The translations under genes and the position numbers were made by a program. Below, piece after piece: positions 54,690 to 63,929 of a stretch of DNA of 64,000 nucleotides; the stretch's first letter is position 1; each line of letters starts with the position of its first letter. The DNA comes from Riemerella columbipharyngis (GTDB taxonomy: Bacteria; Bacteroidota; Bacteroidia; Flavobacteriales; Weeksellaceae): positions 1 to 64,000 of the forward strand of contig NZ_FNAS01000011.1 in the NCBI RefSeq assembly GCF_900101995.1. Reading direction: 5' to 3'. Below the pieces are notes generated by a model. The model searched no databases and was not told the origin of the DNA. It saw nothing but the letters and a program-made list of their open reading frames with translations.

Positions 54690-55394
54690 ATGTCTAAACA
54701 AATTTTTGATAAATCGCAAATCGTCTATGAAGACAACCATTTATTCATTGTTAATAAAAAGGCAGGGCAGTTGGTTCAGGGGGATAAAACAGGCGACGAG
54801 TCACTGATAGACCTTATTAAAAACTTCATCAAAGAACGGGACCACAAACCGGGGAATGTATTCTTGGGATTGGTGCATAGGATAGACCGCCCCACTTCCG
54901 GACTGGTGATATACGCTAAAACCTCTAAGGCCTTATCCCGACTCACTCAGATGGTAAAGAACCGAGAAATCAAAAAGACCTATTGGGCTATCGTTCCAAA
55001 AGAAATTATTCCCAAGGAACAAAAGCTGGTGCATTATCTAAAAAAGAATGAAAAAAACAATAAAGCGATTGTCTATCCGAAACCAACGGACGGCGCAAAG
55101 CAAGCCATATTATCTTATCGCATTATTAAAATATTAGACCACTACCAGCTGTTGGAAGTTCTTTTAGAAACAGGGAGACACCATCAGATTAGAGCTCAGC
55201 TCGCCAAAATAGGTATCCCTATAAAAGGCGACCTAAAATACAATGCCCCTCGCTCAAACCTCGATGGAGGCATCTCTCTTCACGCAAGAGCATTAGAATT
55301 CATCCACCCTGTAACCAAAGAACCATTAACCATCACCGCCGCTGTACCAAAAAATGATGCGATATGGGCAGCTTGTGAAAACGCCGTAGATTGA
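54690..55394 (+). CDS. RluA-family RNA pseudouridine synthase
   Basis: Converts uridine to pseudouridine in rRNA or tRNA. The 234 residues contain the core motif LVHRIDRPTSGLVIYAKTSKALSRL (about 66-90), where the Asp is the catalytic residue, and the binding segment TGRHHQIRAQLAKIGIPIKGDLKY (about 163-186). No N-terminal S4 domain is present, as in small RluA members. The precise target cannot be told from sequence alone. Confidence 0.9.
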   Translation: MSKQIFDKSQIVYEDNHLFIVNKKAGQLVQGDKTGDESLIDLIKNFIKERDHKPGNVFLGLVHRIDRPTSGLVIYAKTSKALSRLTQMVKNREIKKTYWAIVPKEIIPKEQKLVHYLKKNEKNNKAIVYPKPTDGAKQAILSYRIIKILDHYQLLEVLLETGRHHQIRAQLAKIGIPIKGDLKYNAPRSNLDGGISLHARALEFIHPVTKEPLTITAAVPKNDAIWAACENAVD

Positions 55395-55417
55395 ATTTGG
55401 ACTGAATTTTGATTGTT

Positions 55418-55464
55418 ATTCCAAAATGCAACCCATTTTAATTTTGGAATCGCAAGTTTTTTTT
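55418..55464 (+). terminator. probable terminator between the pseudouridine synthase gene and mutL
   Basis: A 10-bp stem (ATTCCAAAAT / ATTTTGGAAT) at 55418-55450 is followed by a T run beginning 6 bases later (55457-55464). Confidence 0.45.
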
Positions 55465-55523
55465 ATAAAATCTTATCATTAATTTTGACCCAAAATAAAA
55501 CAAATTAAAAGGGAATTATAATT

Positions 55524-57302
55524 ATGTCCGATGTCATTAAACTCTTACCCGACCGCGTAGCCAACCAAATAGCTGCCGGAGAAGTGGTGCAAAGACCGGC
55601 CTCTGTAGTAAAAGAGTTGCTGGAAAACGCCATAGATGCCGGTGCTACAAAGATTGAACTCATTGTAAGAGAGGCAGGGAAAAACCTCATCCAAGTAGTG
55701 GACAACGGCTCAGGAATGACTGAAACCGATGCCCGAATGGCATTTGAAAGACATGCTACTTCCAAAATCCACGATACCGAAGATATTTTTGCGATTTCCA
55801 CCAAAGGTTTTAGAGGAGAGGCTTTGGCTTCTATTGCTGCTGTCGCCCAAGTAGAACTTAAAACAAAAAAAAACGACGAGCAAATAGGTACCAATATTTA
55901 TATAGAAGGAGGAAACTTGCAGTTTCAGGAACCGGCACAAACAACTGAAGGCTCTAATTTTTCTGTGAAAAACTTATTCTACAATGTTCCTGCAAGGAGA
56001 AAATTTCTAAAATCTAACAATGTAGAGTTTCGGCATATCATAGACGAGTTTCATCGTGTGGTGCTTGCCCATCAACAAATAGAATTTTCACTTCATCATA
56101 ACGACGAAATTATTTTTAGACTAAGAAAAGGACCGCTTATCCAACGGATTACAGAGATATTCGGCAGAAAGATGGAGCCGCTTCTCGTTCCGGTAAAAGA
56201 GGATTTAGAATGGGTGAGGCTCTCGGGATATGTTGCCAAACCTGAGGGGGCAAAAAAATCCCGCGGAGAGCAATTTTTCTTTGTCAATGGACGCTTTTTT
56301 CGAAGCCCTTATCTCAGCAAAGCGGTGCAAGAAGCATTCGAAGGGCTTCTTATGTCCGGCTATATTCCTACATTTTTTCTTTATTTGGAATTAGCCCCGT
56401 CTAAGATAGATGTAAACATTCATCCTCAAAAAACCGAAGTAAAGTTTGAAGATGAAAACCTTATTTTTGCACTCTTACGCTCTACCATAAAAAAGGCTTT
56501 AGGGATATACAATGTAGCTCCAAGCCTTGATTTTGACCGAGACGAAAACAGAGATAAATTACTCGGCATACAGCACCAAGCCTATAAAAAATCTTTTGAA
56601 AATACCTCAATAACAGTAAACAGAGATTTTAATCCGTTCAGAGAACAGACTAAGCCTTCGCCTCAAGAAACAATAGCTATCAATCAATTTTACCAAAGCA
56701 GCATAACCGATGCCGAGCCTTCTAAAATCAACCTTTTTGAAGATGAAGATTTTGACGAGGACTTAATGAGACTTCCCAACGGCTATTGGCTCTTTAATAA
56801 AGGTGATGCTACGCTGATGCTGGATCTGGGGAGGATGCACCGCGTGGTATTGGCTGAGGCACAAAAGGAAAACAAAGCTTCTCATACCGGTAAAAAACTA
56901 CTCTTCTCGATGGAGTACCGCCTATCCGAAATAGAAAAACTGAAATATAAATCCGTAAAAAAACACCTTCCTAAATTGGGTTTTGAGCTGGAACTCGGAG
57001 AAGAAAATGAACTTATCATCAATGCCATTCCCTTCGGATTAGATGAAAAACAAGTCCACGATTTCTTTGAAAAACTTTTTGAAATAATGGACTACAAAAC
57101 AGAGGAAGAGTTTATGTCCTACTACGAAAGCCAATGGGTGAGAATACAATCTAAGTCTCGTTTTGATTTTCTGTACAAAACGGAAGTGGAACAATTGATA
57201 AAAGATTTCACAGAACTTGGGTTTCCATCCTATACTCCCGATGGCAAAAAATGCTTCATAGAACTTCCTCTGGAGGAGCTTAAAAACAATATAAAAAATT
57301 AA
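55524..57302 (+). CDS. mutL: DNA mismatch repair protein MutL
   Basis: A GHKL ATPase that links mismatch recognition by MutS to strand removal. The N-terminal motifs are intact: GEVVQRPASVVKELLENAIDAGATKIEL (about 18-45), DNGSGM (about 60-65), KGFRGEALASI (about 92-102), and the lysine-containing second domain (FFVNGRF). In the C-terminal domain (about 400-592) the place of the endonuclease motif DQHAxxExxxxE is taken by LDLGRMHRVVLAEAQ, so the nicking site appears to be missing. It ends 2 bases before the rhomboid gene start. Confidence 0.95.
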   Translation: MSDVIKLLPDRVANQIAAGEVVQRPASVVKELLENAIDAGATKIELIVREAGKNLIQVVDNGSGMTETDARMAFERHATSKIHDTEDIFAISTKGFRGEALASIAAVAQVELKTKKNDEQIGTNIYIEGGNLQFQEPAQTTEGSNFSVKNLFYNVPARRKFLKSNNVEFRHIIDEFHRVVLAHQQIEFSLHHNDEIIFRLRKGPLIQRITEIFGRKMEPLLVPVKEDLEWVRLSGYVAKPEGAKKSRGEQFFFVNGRFFRSPYLSKAVQEAFEGLLMSGYIPTFFLYLELAPSKIDVNIHPQKTEVKFEDENLIFALLRSTIKKALGIYNVAPSLDFDRDENRDKLLGIQHQAYKKSFENTSITVNRDFNPFREQTKPSPQETIAINQFYQSSITDAEPSKINLFEDEDFDEDLMRLPNGYWLFNKGDATLMLDLGRMHRVVLAEAQKENKASHTGKKLLFSMEYRLSEIEKLKYKSVKKHLPKLGFELELGEENELIINAIPFGLDEKQVHDFFEKLFEIMDYKTEEEFMSYYESQWVRIQSKSRFDFLYKTEVEQLIKDFTELGFPSYTPDGKKCFIELPLEELKNNIKN

Positions 57303-57304
57303 AT

Positions 57305-58030
57305 ATGCTAAAAAATATTCCACCGATTACACGAGGACTCATTATTATAAATTTCGTCGTTTTCATTCTTTCTACATATGTACTCCCTCCTAACATATCA
57401 AACTATTTAGGGGCATATTTTCCATTATCGCCAAACTTCCGTTCGTGGCAAATCATCACTCATATGTTTATGCACGGTGGGTGGATGCACATTATTTTCA
57501 ATATGGTCGCACTATGGAGCTTTGGACCGCCATTGGAGAGAATATTGGATGAGAAAAAATTTGTTATCCTCTACTTCATCAGCGGCATAGGAGCTTTTAT
57601 TTTGTTTAATGCTTGGAATTATTATCAGTATTACGAACTCATTAATATGCTAAAAGCTCAAGGGGTAGATTTACACGAAATATTACAATACTCTAAACTT
57701 GATGATAACGGTTTCTTCCTACAACTAAATGGAACCGCAGGAGAGCTTCAGAGCTTTTTACTAACCCCTATGGTAGGGGCTTCGGGAGCTTTGTTTGGCG
57801 TCATTGCCGCCTTTACCGTAATCTATCCCGATGCTGAACTGATATTTCTTTTTATTCCTTTTCCTATTAAGGCGAAAATTTTATTCCCCATCATCATAGT
57901 GGGGTCTCTGTTTTTAGGAATTAGGCAAAGCGACGGAGATAATATTGCTCATTTTGCACACTTGGGTGGTGCTTTAGTTGGATTTATTTTAATCAAAATA
58001 TGGACGTATAATAGATTTAGAATCAATTAG
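57305..58030 (+). CDS. rhomboid-family intramembrane serine protease
   Basis: Cuts transmembrane substrates within the membrane. The 241 residues hold about six hydrophobic helices. The HxxxN element is in MFMHGGWMHIIFNMVALWSFG (about 54-74), the catalytic serine in VGASGALFGVIAAF (S160) and the catalytic histidine in HFAHLGGALVGF (H219). The loop between helices at about 102-155 is longer than usual and contains a polar stretch. It follows mutL by 2 bases and is followed immediately by the EEP gene, so the three probably form one operon. Confidence 0.92.
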   Translation: MLKNIPPITRGLIIINFVVFILSTYVLPPNISNYLGAYFPLSPNFRSWQIITHMFMHGGWMHIIFNMVALWSFGPPLERILDEKKFVILYFISGIGAFILFNAWNYYQYYELINMLKAQGVDLHEILQYSKLDDNGFFLQLNGTAGELQSFLLTPMVGASGALFGVIAAFTVIYPDAELIFLFIPFPIKAKILFPIIIVGSLFLGIRQSDGDNIAHFAHLGGALVGFILIKIWTYNRFRIN

Positions 58031-59011
58031 ATGAAAAGGGTACTACGCCTCATATTACTTTTAGTACAAATCCTCCTCTTTATGATAATGGGAGCAACAT
58101 TGCTCAACGCCTATATCCCGCCTAAGCTCTTTGTTGGCTTCAATTTTTTGTCTTTGGCATTCCCTATCGTTGTTATTCTGTACAGCCTTATTTGCTTCTT
58201 CTGGATTGCTACTTGGAGAAAAAGAGGGCTGGTTACTTTATTTTTACTTATTCTATTCCTTCTGCCTATCGAGAGGTGGGGCAATTATTCTCCAAATACA
58301 AATCCAAAAGGAATAAAAATTATTACCTATAATACCAAACAAGACAATAAAAGCCACAAAGAAAACATTATTGCTTTTTTAGAAAAAGAGAACCCCGACA
58401 TTGTTCTTCTGCAAGAATCCAATATGAAAGAAAATATAGACGCCCTACCCTATCACTTTCACAGTGGTTTAGTAAGCATATACAGCCGATACAAAATTAT
58501 CGGTTCCGGTAAGGTAATGGATTTTAACGACAATAGTTTCTCTGCCTATGCAGATCTCCGCATTCGTGGAAAGATAGTGCGTGTTCTCTCGGTTTATCTC
58601 TCCCCTTTTAACTTAGAAAAAGACATGGTAAAGCCTACCGGAGACCTTGCTCAGAATGAACAAAAAGCACAGTCTTTGGCAGGTATGCTTGCCCCGAATT
58701 TCAAAAAGCACCAATACCAAGTAGAGCAGATAAAGAATTTCGTAGAGCAATCGCCTTATCCTGTAATTATAGGCGGAGACTTTAATTCTGTGCCTAATTC
58801 CTACGAATATTACCATATTGCGAAGGGGATGAAAGACAGCTTTTTGGAAGTAGGAAACGGGCTGGGTACTTCGTTCCACGACTTTAAATTCCCAATAAGA
58901 ATAGACTATTTATTCTGTTCAAAAAGCATTACCCCCTCTTTTTTCAAAACGGATAGAACGGTGCATCTTTCTGACCATTTCCCTATCATCGGGTACTTCG
59001 ATATCCCTTGA
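58031..59011 (+). CDS. endonuclease/exonuclease/phosphatase-family membrane protein
   Basis: A 326-residue protein with about three N-terminal transmembrane helices (about 5-25, 37-57 and 66-84) and a periplasmic EEP domain (about 95-326). The domain shows IKIITYNTKQDN (about 95-106), DIVLLQESN with its metal-binding Glu, VIIGGDFNSVPNSYEY (about 243-258) and the terminal LSDHFPIIGYF with catalytic Asp-His. The substrate could be nucleic acid, a phospholipid or a phosphoinositide-like compound. It starts 1 base after the rhomboid stop. Confidence 0.88.
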   Translation: MKRVLRLILLLVQILLFMIMGATLLNAYIPPKLFVGFNFLSLAFPIVVILYSLICFFWIATWRKRGLVTLFLLILFLLPIERWGNYSPNTNPKGIKIITYNTKQDNKSHKENIIAFLEKENPDIVLLQESNMKENIDALPYHFHSGLVSIYSRYKIIGSGKVMDFNDNSFSAYADLRIRGKIVRVLSVYLSPFNLEKDMVKPTGDLAQNEQKAQSLAGMLAPNFKKHQYQVEQIKNFVEQSPYPVIIGGDFNSVPNSYEYYHIAKGMKDSFLEVGNGLGTSFHDFKFPIRIDYLFCSKSITPSFFKTDRTVHLSDHFPIIGYFDIP

Positions 59012-59034
59012 AACAAATCTTTTTCCTATTTTTT

Positions 59035-59064
59035 TTGGATATATCTAAAAAAAAACTATATTTG
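59035..59064 (+). promoter_or_regulatory. flavobacterial promoter of the POT transporter array
   Basis: TTG (59035-59037), 19 bases, then TATATTTG (59057-59064), an exact fit to the consensus, 114 bases upstream of the first POT start. The long leader may carry regulatory structure. Confidence 0.65.
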
Positions 59065-59178
59065 TTCGATTTTAGAATAATTCTAATCTTGATAAATAAA
59101 AATCATTATCTGAAATTAAAAATTTCATAGAGTTTTTATTAAATATTTGCTTTTTAATTATATTTAAACAATAAAAAT

Positions 59179-60660
59179 ATGGATGCAGCTATGGCGAGCC
59201 CGAAGAAAGGGCACCCGAAAGGTTTATACCTTTTATTTTTCACGGAGATGTGGGAGCGTTTCAGTTACTATGGAATGCGGGGTATTTTGGTTTTATACCT
59301 TACCAAAAAATATATGGAAGGAGGTCTGAATATAGACTCTTCAACGGCAACACTCATCTACGGATGGTTTACCGGATTGGTGTATTTCACACCGCTCATT
59401 GGTGGCTGGCTGGCTGATAATTTTTTAGGGCAAAGAAAAGCCATTACCATCGGAGGAATCACGATGATGATCGGGCAGTTTGTGCTGTTCTCAATAAACA
59501 CCCACACAGGAATGTATCTCGGTCTATTATTACTCATTATCGGGAACGGATTTTTTAAGCCTAATATTTCTACTCTTGTAGGAGGATTATACCCTGAGAA
59601 CGACCCACGCCGCGACTCTGCCTTTTCTATCTTCTATATGGGTATCAATCTTGGTGCATTGATTGCCCCGATTGTAGTGGGCATATTAACAGATGATTTG
59701 TTTGCTACCCAAAATGTAGACGGAAGTATAAAGTATGGTTATAGATGGGGCTTTTTGGCATCTGGTATAGGTATGCTTTTAGGACAGATTATTTACAATA
59801 CTTCGGCTAAAAAATACTTGGGCGATCTCGGTATGCACCCGATAAAGAAAAAAGAGTCTCTAAAAGAGGAAGAGCTGGAAGTGGCTGCAATAGCTGACAA
59901 TCCGGGACTTGCAGAGAAAGGAAGCGACCTCTACACCGCAGAAACACAGGTGGATGATCAAGAGAAAAAGAGAATTGAAAGACAACGTGTAACGGTTATT
60001 TTTATTTTCTTCTTCTTTGCTATTTTCTTCTTTGCAGGCTTTGAGCAGGCGGGTTCTTCTCTTACGCTTTATACGGATCAATTCATCAACCGAGATGTGA
60101 CATTGCCTTTCATCGGAAATTATACCATTCCTACGCCTTTGTTCCAGTCTGTGAACCCTTTATTCATTATGATTTTGGCACCTTTATTTGCTATCTTTTG
60201 GCAAAGTAAAATAGGACAAAAACTGACTACGCCATTCAAAATGGGATTGGGTATGGTTATACTCGGATTGGGATTTGCGTTTATGCTAATGGCAGTTTAT
60301 CACGGTAGCGGCGATAAGTATTCCATCTTTATTTCCAACCAAGAAATCGTAGCCAAAGCCAGCGTATGGTTAGTGGTACTCACTTATCTTTTGCACACTA
60401 TTGGTGAACTTTGTTTGTCGCCTGTGGGCTTGTCGGTGGTAACCAAACTTTCGCCACCGCGCTTAGCCTCTCTGTTGATGGGCGTATGGCTACTGGCATC
60501 GTTCTTTGCCAATGTCATCGGCGGACAGTTGGCATCTACCATCGAAAAACTTGGTGCCGGACCGATATTTTTCTACGTATCGCTCTTCGTCATCTTCTGC
60601 GGCTTGGTGATGCTTGCCCTAAACAAAATCATTGTAAAAATGATGCACGGGGTGAAGTAA
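59179..60660 (+). CDS. POT-family proton-coupled peptide transporter 1
   Basis: An inner-membrane di/tripeptide-proton symporter of 493 residues with about 12-14 helices. It shows the ExxER proton motif in FTEMWERFSYYGMRGILVLYL (about 20-40), the POT signature GNGFFKPNISTLVG (about 120-133), the FYMGINLGA segment and the C-terminal GELCLSPVGLSVVTKLSP (about 405-422). A charged cytoplasmic loop at about 225-275 separates the two halves. It is the first of three paralogues in tandem and is followed by a terminator. Confidence 0.93.
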   Translation: MDAAMASPKKGHPKGLYLLFFTEMWERFSYYGMRGILVLYLTKKYMEGGLNIDSSTATLIYGWFTGLVYFTPLIGGWLADNFLGQRKAITIGGITMMIGQFVLFSINTHTGMYLGLLLLIIGNGFFKPNISTLVGGLYPENDPRRDSAFSIFYMGINLGALIAPIVVGILTDDLFATQNVDGSIKYGYRWGFLASGIGMLLGQIIYNTSAKKYLGDLGMHPIKKKESLKEEELEVAAIADNPGLAEKGSDLYTAETQVDDQEKKRIERQRVTVIFIFFFFAIFFFAGFEQAGSSLTLYTDQFINRDVTLPFIGNYTIPTPLFQSVNPLFIMILAPLFAIFWQSKIGQKLTTPFKMGLGMVILGLGFAFMLMAVYHGSGDKYSIFISNQEIVAKASVWLVVLTYLLHTIGELCLSPVGLSVVTKLSPPRLASLLMGVWLLASFFANVIGGQLASTIEKLGAGPIFFYVSLFVIFCGLVMLALNKIIVKMMHGVK

Positions 60661-60712
60661 GCTGTGAAATTTCAAGCAACCTCTCAAAAAGGTTCTAAAA
60701 ATAATTCTTTAC

Positions 60713-60743
60713 AAAAAACTCTGATTAATCAGAGTTTTTTTTT
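60713..60743 (+). terminator. terminator between POT gene 1 and POT gene 2
   Basis: A 28-base perfect inverted repeat (AAAAAACTCTGATT / AATCAGAGTTTTTT) followed by more T residues, 53 bases after the stop of the first transporter gene. Confidence 0.85.
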
Positions 60744-60812
60744 AAATTTAGCCCGAAGTTTACAAAATATTGTATTTTGTGTTTTTTAATAATTATTTAA
60801 AAGTAGATTGAT

Positions 60813-62327
60813 ATGTCGGAAAAGAAATCTTTTTTTCAGTTAGCAAAATCGCTGAAGCCAAATTTTTGGTGGGCGAGTAGTATGGAACTTTTTGAGCGCT
60901 GGGCGTGGTACGGAATGTTCTCTGTATTAGCATTATACCTTACAGGTTCTACGGATAGCGGCGCCTTAGGATTTTCCCAAATTCAGAAGGGGCAAATTAT
61001 GGGGATTGTTACCGGTATTCTCTATTTCCTTCCCTTGATTATGGGCGTTATTGCTGATAAAATAGGTTTCAAGATTTCCCTTATTATTGCCTTTCTCATT
61101 TTAGGCTCGGGCTACTATATGATGGGGACGGTATCCACTTATACCTCTGTTTTCGTAGCGTTTATGTTTTTGGCGATAGGTGCGGCACTCTTTAAGCCTG
61201 TGGCATCCGGAGTCATTACCAAATCTACCAACGACGAAAACTCAAAACTCGGCTTTGGGCTGTTTTATATGGTGGTGAATATCGGCGGATTTGTAGGTCC
61301 TATGATGTCGTCTTACCTTAGGACGACTTATGGTTGGAAACTTATTTTTATCCAAGGAACCATCGTGATTGCCCTCAACCTTTTGATTGCGTTATTCTTT
61401 TTCAAAGAACCGAAAGTGGAAAAAGAAAAAGAGTCTGTCGGGGCTGCCATTATCAGTGTATTTACGAATATTTGGGAGGCGGTAAAAGATGTAAAACTGA
61501 CGGTTCTTCTGATCATTATGATTGGATTTTGGACGATGTTCAACCAATTGTTCTACACCCTTCCTACTTTCATTGAGGACTGGGTAGATACGATGGCACT
61601 GCATAATTCTATTGCTAAATTTTCACCGGCATTGGCGAATATCATGAGCGGCGACGGAAATAGCGTGAATCCCGAAATGATGATAAACATAGATGCCGGA
61701 GCTATCGTAGTATTCCAGATATTGATATCAATGCTGGTGACCAACACCCGACATGTAACGGCGATGATTAGAGGCTTTATCGTGGCGATTATCGGTATCG
61801 GGTTGACTTTTTATTTCCAAAACGGCTGGTATGTGATTGTCGGCATTGTAGTTTTTGCACTAGGAGAGATGACCACCAATCCTACTTTTTCGGCATTCAT
61901 TGCGAGTATTTCGCCGAAAGGAAAAGAAGCCCTCTACCAAGGGACTTATTTCTTGCCGGTAGCAGCAGGTAATTTTTTGACGACCTTTATCTCCGGAAAC
62001 CTTTATCAGTCTTGGTCCGACAAGCTTTCTTTACTGCAAAGAGAATTGGCAGTCCGCCATATCGAAATGCCGAAAATAGGCGAACATTTTACCAAAAATG
62101 ATTACTACAAAATGGCGGCAGAAAAACTGCATATGAACCAGTCCCAAATGACGGAAATGCTCTGGCAGAGCTACGAGCCGCATAAAATTGCGTATGTCAT
62201 AGTAGCCATCGGCGTGGTAACTTGTTTAGCCTTGTTTATTTATGATCAAACGGTTATCCGCCCGAGAGAGAAAAGGGATTTGGCTATAAAATTAGAAGAA
62301 AACCCTAATGTAGAAGACCGCTTTTAG
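60813..62327 (+). CDS. POT-family proton-coupled transporter 2, divergent
   Basis: A 504-residue transporter of the same family but more divergent. The N-terminal motif is SMELFERWAWYGMFSVLALYL (about 22-42), which keeps ExxER. The POT signature is altered to AIGAALFKPVASGVITKSTN (about 122-141). GEMTTNPTFSAFIASISPKGKEALYQG (about 356-382) replaces the GELCLSPVG region. It has a longer C-terminal segment with a polar loop (REKRDLAIKLEENPNVEDRF at the end). Its substrate may differ from that of the two flanking copies. It sits 26 bases upstream of the third gene. Confidence 0.88.
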   Translation: MSEKKSFFQLAKSLKPNFWWASSMELFERWAWYGMFSVLALYLTGSTDSGALGFSQIQKGQIMGIVTGILYFLPLIMGVIADKIGFKISLIIAFLILGSGYYMMGTVSTYTSVFVAFMFLAIGAALFKPVASGVITKSTNDENSKLGFGLFYMVVNIGGFVGPMMSSYLRTTYGWKLIFIQGTIVIALNLLIALFFFKEPKVEKEKESVGAAIISVFTNIWEAVKDVKLTVLLIIMIGFWTMFNQLFYTLPTFIEDWVDTMALHNSIAKFSPALANIMSGDGNSVNPEMMINIDAGAIVVFQILISMLVTNTRHVTAMIRGFIVAIIGIGLTFYFQNGWYVIVGIVVFALGEMTTNPTFSAFIASISPKGKEALYQGTYFLPVAAGNFLTTFISGNLYQSWSDKLSLLQRELAVRHIEMPKIGEHFTKNDYYKMAAEKLHMNQSQMTEMLWQSYEPHKIAYVIVAIGVVTCLALFIYDQTVIRPREKRDLAIKLEENPNVEDRF

Positions 62328-62353
62328 TCTTAATTATAATCTGAATATTAACA

Positions 62354-63916
62354 ATGAAAAATTTAACCTTAGCCGAAATTCAGAATTTTAAGGGTAAATA
62401 CCCCAAGCAGATATGGAGTCTGTTTTTCTCGGAGATGTGGGAGCGGTTTTGTTTCTACGGTATGCGGGGGATGCTTACCTATTTCATGGTATATGAGCTG
62501 TTTATGAAAGACGACACGGCACAGCTGCAATATGGAGCCATTCAGGCTTTTGTGTATGCGTTTACTTTTATCGGCGGCTTGTTTGCAGATAAAATACTGG
62601 GATTCAGAAAATCCCTTTTCTGGGGTGCGATATTGATGATCACCGGAAGCTGCATATTGGCGTACAATCCGCATCAATTTTTCTTTTTGGGCATCAGCTT
62701 CACCGTGATTGGCACAGGATTTTTTAAACCCAATATTTCTACCATGGTAGGCCAATTGTACAAAGACGGAGACGAACGCAGGGACGCAGGTTTCTCACTT
62801 TTTTATTCGGGGATTAACCTTGGCGCGCTGTTGGGCGGTGCGATTTGTATCTATTTGGGCAAACATTACTCTTGGAACTGGGCTTTCGGTATGGCGGCTG
62901 TTGTGATGACTATCAGTTTGGTTAATTTTATTTTCACAAAGAAAAAATTAGGTCCCATCGGGCTTTCGCCTTTGGAGTTGTTTCAACAAAAAAATGGGGC
63001 ACTCGGCAAAGAGTATGAAACATTTACCGCCGAATCGCTTGGTGATACGGATAACGATCCGGCAGCAAAATGCCCTAAAAAGTGGCACGAATACGCTGTT
63101 TATATTTTATCGCTGGCGGCAATTCCGCTGATTATGACGATGGTATCCAAAACAGAATACACGAATTTGTTTATGTATATCGTAGGACCGCTTACGCTGA
63201 TTTATTTATTCTGGGAAATGGCAAAATGTACACATTCCGAGCGTAAAAAATTAGGGGCTACATTAGTATTTATCGTGTTTTCCATATTGTTTTGGGCTAT
63301 CTACGAACAGGCGGGAGGTTCTCTTTCCTTGTTTGCGGCACGAAACCTGAACAACCGCTTGCTGGGAATTACCGTAGACCCGAACAGCATCAACAATGCG
63401 GCAAATTCACTATTTGTAATTATACTTGCTTTTCTGTTCAGCTTGTTATGGTTGGCATTGGCAAAGAAAAAGAAAGAACCTAACTCGGTCGTAAAATTCG
63501 GATTGGGCTTCTTATTCTTAGGTGCGGGCTTTTTCTTATTCTACTTGCTGAGATTCTTTGCCGGAACCGACGGGGTTTCCAGTCTCAATATGTTTGTCGT
63601 GGCATATTTGGTTGTTACTTGCGGAGAATTAGCCCTCTCGCCGATAGGCTTATCTTTGATGACCAAACTCTCTCCGATGAAACTGCAAGGCGTAATGATG
63701 GGTATGTGGTTCCTCGCAAGTGCTTACGGGCAGTATCTTGCAGGGATATTGGGTGCAGGGCTTTCCCACGGCGTAAATGAAAAAAGCAGTAATTATGATT
63801 ATTTAATTGAGTATACAGCAGGATACAGGCATTTTGCTATTTACGCACTGATTGCCGGAGTCGTGCTCATTGCTATTTCGCCAATCGTAAGAAAACTAAT
63901 GCAGGAAGTAAAATAA
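62354..63916 (+). CDS. POT-family proton-coupled peptide transporter 3
   Basis: A 520-residue transporter close in motif pattern to the first copy: FSEMWERFCFYGMRGMLTYFM (about 24-44), FFKPNISTMVGQLYKDGDERRDAGFSLFYSGINLGALLGG (about 125-164) and GELALSPIGLSLMTKLSP (about 428-445). A cytoplasmic loop with LGPIGLSPLELFQQKNG lies at about 205-225. Two adjacent POT genes in the same direction with no terminator between them suggest one transcript for the second and third genes. A further secreted protein gene starts 14 bases after the stop. Confidence 0.93.
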   Translation: MKNLTLAEIQNFKGKYPKQIWSLFFSEMWERFCFYGMRGMLTYFMVYELFMKDDTAQLQYGAIQAFVYAFTFIGGLFADKILGFRKSLFWGAILMITGSCILAYNPHQFFFLGISFTVIGTGFFKPNISTMVGQLYKDGDERRDAGFSLFYSGINLGALLGGAICIYLGKHYSWNWAFGMAAVVMTISLVNFIFTKKKLGPIGLSPLELFQQKNGALGKEYETFTAESLGDTDNDPAAKCPKKWHEYAVYILSLAAIPLIMTMVSKTEYTNLFMYIVGPLTLIYLFWEMAKCTHSERKKLGATLVFIVFSILFWAIYEQAGGSLSLFAARNLNNRLLGITVDPNSINNAANSLFVIILAFLFSLLWLALAKKKKEPNSVVKFGLGFLFLGAGFFLFYLLRFFAGTDGVSSLNMFVVAYLVVTCGELALSPIGLSLMTKLSPMKLQGVMMGMWFLASAYGQYLAGILGAGLSHGVNEKSSNYDYLIEYTAGYRHFAIYALIAGVVLIAISPIVRKLMQEVK

Positions 63917-63929
63917 TAAATTTCTAATT

